Below are positions 7,966 through 15,592 of a DNA stretch of 38,651 bases, one piece after another. The stretch is from Geobacteraceae bacterium GWC2_55_20 (GTDB taxonomy: Bacteria; Desulfobacterota; Desulfuromonadia; Geobacterales; Pseudopelobacteraceae), in the NCBI GenBank assembly GCA_001802125.1, contig MGZK01000127.1:1-38651 (forward strand), read 5' to 3'. The notes below the pieces were generated by a model, which was given only the letters and a program-made list of their open reading frames with translations, ran no database searches and was not told the origin of the DNA. The position numbers and the translations under genes were made by a program. Within the stretch, counting starts at the first letter, position 1; the number at the start of each line of letters is the position of its first letter.

Positions 7966-9359
7966 TGGCATCTGTCTGGTTCGGCATACTGCTGGTGTTG
8001 GCGACGCTGGGTTGCGTCATGGCCGGCTTGAAGCTGGTCGGCGCCCGCTGCGGCCTGCATCCCGAGACCAGCCGCAAGTCGGTCCATATCGCCATGGGGT
8101 TGGTGACGCTCTTCTTTCCCTGGCTGTTTCGCGAGGCGTGGCCGGTGCTGCTGCTGGCTGTGCTGGCGGTGGTGGCGCTGGTGGGCACGCGCCTGCTCAA
8201 ACCGTTGCGTGAGCGATTCGGCGGCGTGCTGCACGGGGTTGAACGTTATTCGCTGGGCGAAATCTACTTTCCGCTGGCCGTTGCCGCGCTCTACCTGCTC
8301 TCTTCCGGAAACCGCCTGCTCTACGTGATTCCTCTCTTGACCCTGACCCTGGCCGACGCCGTGGCGGCGCTGGTGGGAGTACGTTACGGCCAGCACCGCT
8401 TCTGCACCTCCGAGGGAACCAAGAGCGTCGAGGGTTCCCTGGCCTTCTTCATGGTGGCATTTTTAAGCGCCCATGTACCACTGCTGCTGCTGAGCGACAC
8501 CGGTCGGGCCGAATCGCTGCTGATCGCCCTGGTGCTGGGAATTCTGGTGATGTTGTTTGAGGCGGTCTCGGTTGGGGGTCTGGACAATCTCTTCATTCCA
8601 CTCGGTTGCTATGCGTTGCTGCGGCGCTATCTGGAGCTTGGAACGGACGAGCTGCTCTTCCGGTTGGGAGCCATCTGCCTGGTGGCGTTGGTTGTCTTTT
8701 GCTGGCGGCGGCGTACCACTCTCACGGGAAGCGGTCTCCTGGCGGCGGCCCTGGTGGGATATATGAACTGGACCCTGGGAGGTTGGCAGTGGCTGGCGGT
8801 TTCCCTGGTGCTGTTTGTCAGCTACATCCGACTGTGGCCCCAAAGCGAGGAAAACAGCTTGCCGGTACACACGGTGCGGGCGGTGGCCTCGGTGGCTGCG
8901 CCCGGGTTGGTCTGGCTGCTGGCGATGCTGCAAAACAAAAGTACGGTTGGTTTCCTGGAACCGTTCACGCTCTGCTACGCCACCCATTCGGTCATGGTCG
9001 GCATGACCCAGCTCGGCTATGTTCATCCCGTACAAACGCTGGCCAAGAGACTCGTGCAGGCGACAACACGCACCTGGATTCTGTTTCTGCCCCTGTTTTT
9101 CCTGCCGGTTATCGACAGCTGGGGTGTTGACCGTTACCGGATCCCCCGGGATATTTACTCGGGTCTGCTCTGGATGGTCATCGCCCTGCCAATGTTGTAT
9201 GCCGCCGCTCTCCTGCATCAGCGGCTGATCGGATATTTCGGAGATGATGAGTATGCGTATGGCCGCTGGCTGCGGCGGGCGGCGGTTGCCTTGGGTATCT
9301 CTTTCGCGGCTTGGTTGCTGTTTGTGTCCTGTTTTCCTGTTTTTTGTCCTTCTCCCTGA
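7965..9359 (+). CDS. Phytol/dolichol kinase-like membrane protein with extra C-terminal membrane domain
   Basis: This 464-aa protein has about a dozen hydrophobic segments. The N-terminal half has the CTP-dependent polyprenol kinase/cytidylyltransferase signature: ETSRKSVHIAMGLVTLFFP near residue 35, and ADAVAALVGVRYGQ followed by EGTKSVEGSLAFF near 127-155. Phytol and dolichol kinases (VTE5, SEC59, farnesol kinase) share this. The C-terminal half begins with TGSGLLAAALVGYMNWTLGG, which weakly resembles the DUF92/VTE6 phytyl-phosphate kinase family; that link is tentative. The ATG at 7965 overlaps the preceding stop (TGATG); a GTG at 7962 is possible. The stop codon lies inside a palindromic repeat, so the last few residues (CPSP) are repeat-encoded and the original C-terminus may have been altered. 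Probable role: phosphorylating a prenyl alcohol in the membrane. Confidence 0.72.
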   Translation: MASVWFGILLVLATLGCVMAGLKLVGARCGLHPETSRKSVHIAMGLVTLFFPWLFREAWPVLLLAVLAVVALVGTRLLKPLRERFGGVLHGVERYSLGEIYFPLAVAALYLLSSGNRLLYVIPLLTLTLADAVAALVGVRYGQHRFCTSEGTKSVEGSLAFFMVAFLSAHVPLLLLSDTGRAESLLIALVLGILVMLFEAVSVGGLDNLFIPLGCYALLRRYLELGTDELLFRLGAICLVALVVFCWRRRTTLTGSGLLAAALVGYMNWTLGGWQWLAVSLVLFVSYIRLWPQSEENSLPVHTVRAVASVAAPGLVWLLAMLQNKSTVGFLEPFTLCYATHSVMVGMTQLGYVHPVQTLAKRLVQATTRTWILFLPLFFLPVIDSWGVDRYRIPRDIYSGLLWMVIALPMLYAAALLHQRLIGYFGDDEYAYGRWLRRAAVALGISFAAWLLFVSCFPVFCPSP

Positions 9360-9393
9360 GGGAGAAGGTGGCCAAAGGCCGGATGAGGGGGAG
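9347..9393 (-). repeat. Palindromic intergenic repeat, minus orientation
   Basis: It has the hairpin CCTTCTCCCTGAGGGAGAAGG, then GGCCAAAGGCC and GGATGAGGGGGAG, almost identical to 6391-6440. It overlaps the end of the kinase-like gene and provides its TGA stop. Confidence 0.88.
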
Positions 9394-9419
9394 CAACGAT
9401 TCTAGTTACTTCCAAGATT

Positions 9420-9459
9420 GCCCCCTCATCCTAGCCCCTTCCCTCAGGGAAAGGGGACC
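9420..9459 (+). repeat. Palindromic intergenic repeat, plus orientation
   Basis: It reads CCCCCTCATCCTAGCCCC, then the hairpin CCTTCCCT/AGGGAAAGG. With the copy at 9347 it forms a minus/plus pair separated by 26 bp. This is the arrangement that brackets DUF559, but without a gene inside. Confidence 0.8.
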
Positions 9460-9519
9460 GTTTTGTCGATCAAACACCTCTTTGCAGTTTTTTTGAAATA
9501 GATCCTTAAGGAGCGCCTC

Positions 9520-10518
9520 ATGGATAAATTCATTCGGATAACCAACCCCGACGATCTGTCCTGCTTTGCCGAAAGCGAATCCGTTCCGCTGATCAGCGGC
9601 GATGACCTGACCCGCCATGCCCCCGATGCCCACTGGCTTTTGACGGACGGCGGCAGTGATCTGCTTGCCCGCTGTTCGCTCTGGTGGAGCAGCGTGCCGG
9701 AGTACCCGGAACAGCGCCTAGGTTTTATCGGCCACTATGCCGCCCGCGACCGTGATTCGGCGGCAAAGCTGCTGAACCACGCCTGTGCCCGATTGAAGGA
9801 GCAGGGCTGCACGCTGGCGGTGGGACCGCTGGACGGCACCACCTGGCGGCGCTACCGCTTGATCGTCGAGCGCGGCCGTGAGCCTGCTTTCTTCCTGGAA
9901 CCGGACAATCCCGATGACTGGCCGCAGCATTATAGCTCAACCGGGTTCAGGGAATTTGCTTCCTACAGCTCGTCGCTAAATACCGATCTGGCTTACGTTG
10001 ATCCGCGCATGGCCTCGGTGGCCGAGCGGATGGAGCGCAACGGGGTCACCATCCGATCGCTCGACCCGGCCTGCTTCGATCAGGAGCTGGACGCCATCTT
10101 TGAACTCTCACTGGCTGGTTTCCGGCACAACTTCCTCTACACCCCTATCAGCCGCGATGAATTCAAAGCCACCTATCAGAAGGTTCAACCCTATATCAGG
10201 CCGGAGTTGACCCTGCTGGCGGAGCATGAAGGCGAAGCCGCCGGATTCCTGTTCGCGATTCCGGACATGCTCCAGGCCCAGCGGGGCGGACCCGTGGATA
10301 CGGTGGTCATGAAGTCCATCACAGTACTGCCCGGCAAAATCTACGGCGGTCTGGGCAATCTGCTGATGGTGCGAACCATCGCCAATATCCGCGAACTGGG
10401 CTACCAGCGGGCCATCCACGCCCTGACGTACGACGGCAACAGCAGCGCCCGCAACATGAGCGCCGCATATGCCCAGCCGATGAGGCGTTATGCCCTGTTC
10501 TGCCGGGACCTGGCGTGA
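9520..10518 (+). CDS. GNAT-fold acyltransferase-like protein
   Basis: This 332-aa protein appears to have two GNAT-like halves. The N-terminal half contains LGFIGHYAARDRDSAAKLL and GCTLAVGPLDGTTWRRYR. The C-terminal half contains LTLLAEHEGEAAGFLFAIPD, the beta4 strand VVMKSITVLPGK and YGGLGNLLMVRTIANIREL, where an acyl-CoA pyrophosphate loop would be expected. GNAT enzymes transfer acyl groups from a thioester to amines. TAAGGAG lies 6 nt before the ATG. It follows a repeat-bearing 160-bp gap, and its stop overlaps the GTG start of the adenylating ligase (GTGA), which suggests it uses or accepts an acyl group prepared by that partner. No specific substrate can be assigned. Confidence 0.7.
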   Translation: MDKFIRITNPDDLSCFAESESVPLISGDDLTRHAPDAHWLLTDGGSDLLARCSLWWSSVPEYPEQRLGFIGHYAARDRDSAAKLLNHACARLKEQGCTLAVGPLDGTTWRRYRLIVERGREPAFFLEPDNPDDWPQHYSSTGFREFASYSSSLNTDLAYVDPRMASVAERMERNGVTIRSLDPACFDQELDAIFELSLAGFRHNFLYTPISRDEFKATYQKVQPYIRPELTLLAEHEGEAAGFLFAIPDMLQAQRGGPVDTVVMKSITVLPGKIYGGLGNLLMVRTIANIRELGYQRAIHALTYDGNSSARNMSAAYAQPMRRYALFCRDLA

Positions 10519-12077
10519 ATATCGTCGAGATCCTGCAACGGCAGGTGCGGGAACGGCCTGATGTCCCGGCCATAATCGACATGCACGGAGGGCGGGAGCG
10601 GGTAACCACCTTTGCCGAGCTGGAATCCGCCTCGGCCAGGGGGGCGTCGCTGCTGCGTGAATGCGGACTTGTCAACGGCGACACAGTACTGGTTTTCCAG
10701 CCCATGTCGGCGGAGCTGTATATCGCACTGATGGCGCTCTTCCGCCTGGGCATGACCGCCATGTTCCTGGATCCCTCCACCGGGCGGGAACATATCGAAC
10801 GCTGTTGCTCCATCCGCCCGCCCGCCGCGCTGGTCGCCTCGCCCAAGGCGCACCTGCTGCGCCTGATTTCGCCGGCCCTGCGGCGCATTCCGCGTCAGAT
10901 CTGTTTAAGCCGTTCAATGCCTTGGTGCATCCCCTGGAGCCGGTCCCGGCAATTGGAACCGCATCTGCCGATATTGCCGTGTGATGCGGAAACGCCGGCC
11001 CTGATCACCTTTACCAGCGGCAGCACCGGCCTGCCCAAGGCGGCGGTACGCAGCCACGGTTTCTTGCTGGAACAGCACCGCGTGCTGGAACTGGCCATCC
11101 ACCTGACACCCGGCGCCATCGACCTGACCACGCTGCCGGTTTTCGTGCTGGCCAATCTGGCTTCGGGCGTTACGTCACTGATTCCGGATGCGGACCTGCG
11201 TCGTCCCGGAGCCATCGAGGCCGCTCCGGTACTGCGCCAGATTGAACGTTTCTCTCCCACGACTGTTGCTGCGTCGCCCGCTTTTGTGGAAAGGATATGC
11301 GACTCGTGCGAAACATCATGCCGCACCCTGACGGGATTTCGCTACGTTTTCACCGGCGGCGCGCCGGTTTTCCCCGATCACCTGGAACGTTTCGCGGTAA
11401 CATTTCCCGGAGCCGAGGTGGTGGCGGTCTACGGCTCGACCGAGGCCGAGCCGATCGCCCATATCAGCCGCCTTGCCATGAACGGAGATGATCTGGCGGC
11501 GATGAAGGCCGGGAGAGGTCTTTTGACAGGTAAGCCGGTGGCGGAGATCTGCGTCCGGGTAATAGTCGCCTGCTGGGGCACTCCGCTTGGCGAACTGGAT
11601 GGGGCCGGATTTTCGGCGCTCTGTTTGTCGGCCGGGCTGACAGGAGAGGTCGTGGTCAGTGGTGGCCATGTATTGCAAGGGTATCTGAACGGAGTCGGCG
11701 ACGACGAGACCAAGTTCCGGGTAAACGGAACGGTCTGGCATCGCACCGGCGACAGCGGCTATTTCGACGATCAGGGGCGGTTGTGGTTGATGGGGCGCAG
11801 TTCGGCGGTCATTAATGACGGGCGTGGTCAACTGTACCCTTTCGCGGTGGAGTGCGCCGCCCGTCAGGTTCCGAGTGTCGCCAGGGCAGCACTGATCGGA
11901 AAACAGGGTCGGCGCTGCCTGTTTGTGCAACCCCGTGGCGGCATTCATCCTGACATGGCTGAAGTACGTGCTTCACTGGCATGGGCGCAGCTTGACGAAG
12001 TGCGTGAATTGAAGGAAATTCCACTCGACAAGCGGCATAATGCCAAGGTTGATTACAACCGCCTGGCAAGAATTTAG
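10515..12077 (+). CDS. AMP-dependent acyl-adenylating ligase (OleC-like)
   Basis: This 520-aa ANL-superfamily enzyme has the P-loop ITFTSGSTGLPKAAVRSHG (about 164-182), the adenine-binding YGSTEAEP, the ribose-binding HRTGDSGYFDDQGRLWLMGR, and a C-terminal DKRHNAKVDYNRL segment carrying the catalytic Lys. DLTTLPVFVLANLASG and the DKRHNAK ending resemble OleC-type ligases of long-chain olefin/beta-lactone synthesis more than ordinary acyl-CoA synthetases; that is a family-level impression. It activates a carboxylic acid, probably fatty, as an acyl-AMP. The GTG start is coupled to the GNAT gene. No oleA, oleB or oleD homologue is visible nearby, so an olefin pathway is not supported here. The next gene begins 17 nt downstream. 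Confidence 0.8.
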   Translation: MNIVEILQRQVRERPDVPAIIDMHGGRERVTTFAELESASARGASLLRECGLVNGDTVLVFQPMSAELYIALMALFRLGMTAMFLDPSTGREHIERCCSIRPPAALVASPKAHLLRLISPALRRIPRQICLSRSMPWCIPWSRSRQLEPHLPILPCDAETPALITFTSGSTGLPKAAVRSHGFLLEQHRVLELAIHLTPGAIDLTTLPVFVLANLASGVTSLIPDADLRRPGAIEAAPVLRQIERFSPTTVAASPAFVERICDSCETSCRTLTGFRYVFTGGAPVFPDHLERFAVTFPGAEVVAVYGSTEAEPIAHISRLAMNGDDLAAMKAGRGLLTGKPVAEICVRVIVACWGTPLGELDGAGFSALCLSAGLTGEVVVSGGHVLQGYLNGVGDDETKFRVNGTVWHRTGDSGYFDDQGRLWLMGRSSAVINDGRGQLYPFAVECAARQVPSVARAALIGKQGRRCLFVQPRGGIHPDMAEVRASLAWAQLDEVRELKEIPLDKRHNAKVDYNRLARI

Positions 12078-12094
12078 TGAAGAAAGGTTGCCAA

Positions 12095-13240
12095 ATGATT
12101 GATGACACGTACAAACCCCGTAAAATAGCCATCCTGAGCGTGTCGGCCGGGGCCGGGCATGTGCGCGCCGCCCAGGCGCTGCAGGCCGCGGCCGAGAAGT
12201 ATCATCCCGGCGTGGAGGCGGTGCATATCGACCTGATGGAGCTGGTGCCCAGGCTGTTCAAGACCGTCTACGCCGACACCTATATCAAGGTGGTCGAGCG
12301 TCATCCGGCCTTCTGGGGCTATCTGTACGACAGGACCGACCATGAAAAGGTTGATTCGGCGCTCTCCCGGCTGCGCATGGCCATCGAACGGCTCAATACC
12401 AAAAAACTCAAGCAGGTGCTGGATGAAATCAACCCGGATCAGGTGATCTGCACCCACTTCCTGCCGGCCCAGCTGCTGTCGCGCAAGATAGGCAGGGGGA
12501 GCTTCTCGAAGCCGGTCTGGGTGCAGGTGACCGACTTCGACGTGCATGCGCTCTGGATCCACCCACACATCAGCGGCTATTTTGCCGCCAACGACGAGGT
12601 GGCCTGGCGCATGGCCGAGCGGGGCATTCCGGCGGACCGCATCCGGGTGACCGGCATACCTATCATGCCGCTGTTCGGGGAACGGCGCCGGCGGGCCACC
12701 TGTGCCGGCGAGTTCGGGCTCGATCCGGACAAGACGACGCTGCTGATGATGTCGGGCGGGGCCGGGGTAGGCGGAATTGGGCTTCTGGCTGAAAGGCTGA
12801 TGAGATTGGAGGGAGATTTTCAGCTGGTGGCGCTGGCGGGGAGGAACGAGAGGCTGCTGGCGGATTTGAACGTACTTGCTGAGAAGCATCCGGAGAGGCT
12901 GTTTCCAATGGGCTTTACCAGGGTGATCGAGCGGGTCATGGCCGCCAGCGACCTGGCCATCACCAAGCCGGGTGGCCTGACCACCTCCGAATGCCTGGCG
13001 GTAGGGCTGCCGATGGTGGTGGTTTCGCCGATTCCGGGGCAGGAGGAGCGCAACGCCGACTTCCTACTGGAGAACGGCGCCGCCCTGAAGGCCTGTGATG
13101 GCGGGGCGCTGGCCTGGCGGGTGGAGCGCCTGCTGCGCGAACCGTGGCGATTGGCGGCGATGCGGGCCAATGCGCTGGGCCTGGGGCGGCCGGCCGCCGC
13201 ACGGGACGTGCTGGCGGTGGTGCTGGGCGGTTCAAGCTGA
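12095..13240 (+). CDS. MGDG synthase-type glycosyltransferase (GT28)
   Basis: This 381-aa protein has the two-domain glycosyltransferase layout of MGDG synthase and processive diacylglycerol glucosyltransferase (UgtP). The N-terminal glycine loop is AILSVSAGAGHVRAAQAL, followed by a conserved TDFDVH segment. The C-terminal nucleotide-sugar domain has LLMMSGGAGVGGIG and ITKPGGLTTSECLAVGLP. Such enzymes add a hexose from a UDP-sugar to diacylglycerol at the membrane face. The ATG at 12095 is chosen for its GAAAGG 7 nt upstream; a GTG at 12077 overlaps the previous stop and would add six residues. As last gene of the cluster it supports a lipid-headgroup theme together with the BtaA-like gene. 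Confidence 0.85.
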   Translation: MIDDTYKPRKIAILSVSAGAGHVRAAQALQAAAEKYHPGVEAVHIDLMELVPRLFKTVYADTYIKVVERHPAFWGYLYDRTDHEKVDSALSRLRMAIERLNTKKLKQVLDEINPDQVICTHFLPAQLLSRKIGRGSFSKPVWVQVTDFDVHALWIHPHISGYFAANDEVAWRMAERGIPADRIRVTGIPIMPLFGERRRRATCAGEFGLDPDKTTLLMMSGGAGVGGIGLLAERLMRLEGDFQLVALAGRNERLLADLNVLAEKHPERLFPMGFTRVIERVMAASDLAITKPGGLTTSECLAVGLPMVVVSPIPGQEERNADFLLENGAALKACDGGALAWRVERLLREPWRLAAMRANALGLGRPAAARDVLAVVLGGSS

Positions 13241-13259
13241 AATCTCATAACTCCCCCTG

Positions 13260-13282
13260 CCCCCTCTTATCTTAAGAGGGGG
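13260..13282. repeat. Perfect hairpin repeat (possible terminator)
   Basis: A 10-bp perfect stem, CCCCCTCTTA paired with TAAGAGGGGG, closes a 3-nt TCT loop 20 bases after the glycosyltransferase stop. There is no T-tract after it, so Rho-independent termination is doubtful. It more likely belongs to a dispersed palindromic repeat family. Confidence 0.7.
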
Positions 13283-13342
13283 AGCTAAAGACCAAAACAA
13301 GAGCAAAATCACAAAGAACCACCATAGCAGCATCCACGCGTC

Positions 13343-13365
13343 CCTCCCCTTTGTCAAAGGGGAGG
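13343..13365. repeat. Perfect hairpin repeat
   Basis: The arms CCTCCCCTTTG and CAAAGGGGAGG are an exact 11-bp inverted repeat around a single T. It is related in style to the hairpin at 13260 but not identical. Together they occupy most of the 187-bp gap before the next gene. Confidence 0.75.
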
Positions 13366-13427
13366 ACAGTAGGGGTTACAGCCATGCTCTGGTACACATA
13401 CAAGGAAGGATTAACCGAGGATTCAGC

Positions 13428-13946
13428 ATGAAATCTACTCTTGCCCGCCGCCTTGTTCATGCACTATTCCTGCTCTGCTGGGTCGCGTTGCTGGGGCTGT
13501 TCTTCGCCATGACCGAGATCCAGATCGAGGGGGCCAACGGCTGGGCCTGCGCCCTGCCGACCTGGCGCATCGAGAAGCACTGGCTGCTGGATATCTTCTG
13601 GGGTGGCCGCCCCATGACCGGCTACCACGCCTGGGTCTTCCCGTTCATGTTCCTGGCGTTCCACCTGCCCCATGCCGTCAGCGGCGCCTTTTCCTGGCGC
13701 ATGGAGGCCCGCTGCCTCGGCTCGCTGATGCTGTTCTGGATCATCGAAGATTTCCTCTGGTTCGCCCTCAATCCCTGCTACGGGCTGTCCAGGTTTGCGC
13801 CGCAGTTCATCCCCTGGCACAAGAACTGGCTGCTGGGGATGCCGACCGATTATCTGCTCTTTGCAGGAATCGGAATTTCGCTTATGATGGCGTCATTTTA
13901 CGGTAAGGAGTTGGTCTGTATCCACAGTGGTATATTGAAAAAGTGA
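13428..13946 (+). CDS. Conserved-looking hypothetical membrane protein
   Basis: This 172-aa protein has about four hydrophobic segments (near residues 8-28, 60-80, 98-118 and 138-158). Aromatic-rich loops stand out: DIFWGGRPMTGYH, WIIEDFLWFALNPCYG and IPWHKNWLLGMPTDY. These dense Trp/His/Asp loops suggest a metal- or lipid-active membrane enzyme, but I do not recognise the family and assign no function. GAGGA lies 6 nt before the ATG. It stands alone between the hairpin repeats and the MoxR operon, 52 bp before the latter. Confidence 0.72.
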   Translation: MKSTLARRLVHALFLLCWVALLGLFFAMTEIQIEGANGWACALPTWRIEKHWLLDIFWGGRPMTGYHAWVFPFMFLAFHLPHAVSGAFSWRMEARCLGSLMLFWIIEDFLWFALNPCYGLSRFAPQFIPWHKNWLLGMPTDYLLFAGIGISLMMASFYGKELVCIHSGILKK

Positions 13947-13998
13947 TATAAACGTAACGGCACATCCACGAAATCAGCTACAATAAGGACGGCTCGCC

Positions 13999-15582
13999 AT
14001 GGCGCTTTTCGATGCCTTCAAAAAGGTTTCACAGTCTCCCACGAATCCCCATACCCCGGTTGCGCCGCGTAACTTTGACGTGGCAGACCTGTATCAGGGG
14101 CCGGTTACCAATAATTTTGCCGGTGCGACGCCGGGCAGTCAGCCGCTGGATGAGAAGTTGCGGCAGGCCTATTTCTGGATCGTCAATACGGCGGTCATCT
14201 CTCCTCACTACGACATCGAGTACAACGATGCGCCACCCCAATCCTACTTGCTGGGAGACTGCAAGAGCCGATTGACACTCCCCTCGGCCCAGAGCTATTC
14301 CAGTTTTATCCTGTTACCGCTTTTGACCTTTGCCACCCGGCGCAAGTGTCTCTTTATCGGTGGCCCTGGCCGTGGCAAGACCGCTAGCGCCATTCTGATG
14401 GGGGTGCTGGCCGGCTACAAGGTACGTGACGTACGGCGGGCCATGCAGCATGGCCATCCCCAGATGACAATTGCCGACCTGTTGGGCAACCCGCTGCCGG
14501 CCGACCTGGTGAACGCCCAGCGGATGGAGGATATTCGCATCTCCTGGCGTAGCTGGTTAGGGATGCGGGTCAAGATCATCGATGAGTACAATCGTATCCC
14601 GACCCGTACCCAGAGTGCGCTTCTGACCGTCATGGGTGACAACTATGCCGAGATACTGAATCATATCTATGAGTGCCCGGAATCGGCCTGGTTTCTGACT
14701 GCCAATGACGACCAGGGGGGCGGTACCTACCAGGTGATCGAAGCGCTGCGCGACCGGATCGACGTAATTGTTCAGGCCCTGGCCTTCAATCCGCGCTTCA
14801 TGGACGATCTGCTGCTGCGTATCGAGGAGAATGTCCGTCCGGAGGAGACGATGCCGTCGGCAATCATCTTCAACGAGGCCGAAGGTGACCGGATGCTGGA
14901 AGAGATTCGTGCCGTGGAGATCGTGGCTCCCATGCGGCGGCGGATCGAATTTTTCGCCAGTCAGTTCGAATTCTGCGAGGTGGCGGCCGAACAGTTCGAG
15001 TACAAGACCAAGGATACTGCCCGTCTGGCCGGTGCGGAGCGCAGTGCTGTCACCGCCCTGGAGACCGGCCGAGACCGGTTAAAGGACCTGGGATGCCAGT
15101 CTGTCAACGGCCTGTCGGTACGGGTGCTGATGACACTTTTGACTTATGCCAAGGCCCTGGCCTGGTTCCGCGGTAACCGCAGCGTGGAGTTGGAGGACCT
15201 GCGACAGGTGCTTCCCTTTGTGCTGCATGAGAAGCTGCTTCCGGATACGGATGCCCCCTTTTTCGATATTCCGGCTAACGCCATGTACCGCACCGACCGG
15301 GTGGGGTGGCTGCGCAAATTGTTCGACCTGTCCTGCGCCGAATACGATCGGCTCAATCTGGATCAGGACGATCCTTTGGCCGAGCTGGACCTGGAGTTCC
15401 GCAGGGGGCTGGACGGTGTGACCGAGGCGGATGCCCGCGGGCGACTGGCACGGATTGAACGGCTGATCGCCGAATGGTCCCGGGGGCGCAAACTCTACGG
15501 GCATCTCTACGATGACCTGCTGAAACTCAAGTATCTGCACCAGCGTTACACCAATTACTTGCGCTGGCTGAAGACCCAATGA
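13999..15582 (+). CDS. MoxR-type AAA+ ATPase
   Basis: This 527-aa protein has Walker A GGPGRGKT (121-128), Walker B KIIDE (192-196) followed by YNRIPTRTQ, the MoxR hallmark resembling DEINRAP, then a sensor-1-like WFLTANDD and DRIDV. MoxR ATPases work with VWA-domain proteins as chaperone-type machines that insert metals or activate target enzymes (NorQ-NorD, CbbQ-CbbO, RavA-ViaA). The ~110-residue N-terminal extension and the long C-terminal region (about 350-527, with YGHLYDDLLKLKYLHQRY) make it longer than minimal MoxR proteins. AAGGA lies 9 nt before the ATG. It is the first gene of an eight-gene operon that also encodes a VWA protein, its expected partner. Confidence 0.88.
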   Translation: MALFDAFKKVSQSPTNPHTPVAPRNFDVADLYQGPVTNNFAGATPGSQPLDEKLRQAYFWIVNTAVISPHYDIEYNDAPPQSYLLGDCKSRLTLPSAQSYSSFILLPLLTFATRRKCLFIGGPGRGKTASAILMGVLAGYKVRDVRRAMQHGHPQMTIADLLGNPLPADLVNAQRMEDIRISWRSWLGMRVKIIDEYNRIPTRTQSALLTVMGDNYAEILNHIYECPESAWFLTANDDQGGGTYQVIEALRDRIDVIVQALAFNPRFMDDLLLRIEENVRPEETMPSAIIFNEAEGDRMLEEIRAVEIVAPMRRRIEFFASQFEFCEVAAEQFEYKTKDTARLAGAERSAVTALETGRDRLKDLGCQSVNGLSVRVLMTLLTYAKALAWFRGNRSVELEDLRQVLPFVLHEKLLPDTDAPFFDIPANAMYRTDRVGWLRKLFDLSCAEYDRLNLDQDDPLAELDLEFRRGLDGVTEADARGRLARIERLIAEWSRGRKLYGHLYDDLLKLKYLHQRYTNYLRWLKTQ

Positions 15583-15592
15583 GGGGCCGTCA

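Noticed and set aside
10890-10985. Possible frameshift in the acyl-adenylating ligase
   Set aside because: The stretch is unusual in composition, but motifs before and after are in the same frame and the length fits the family.
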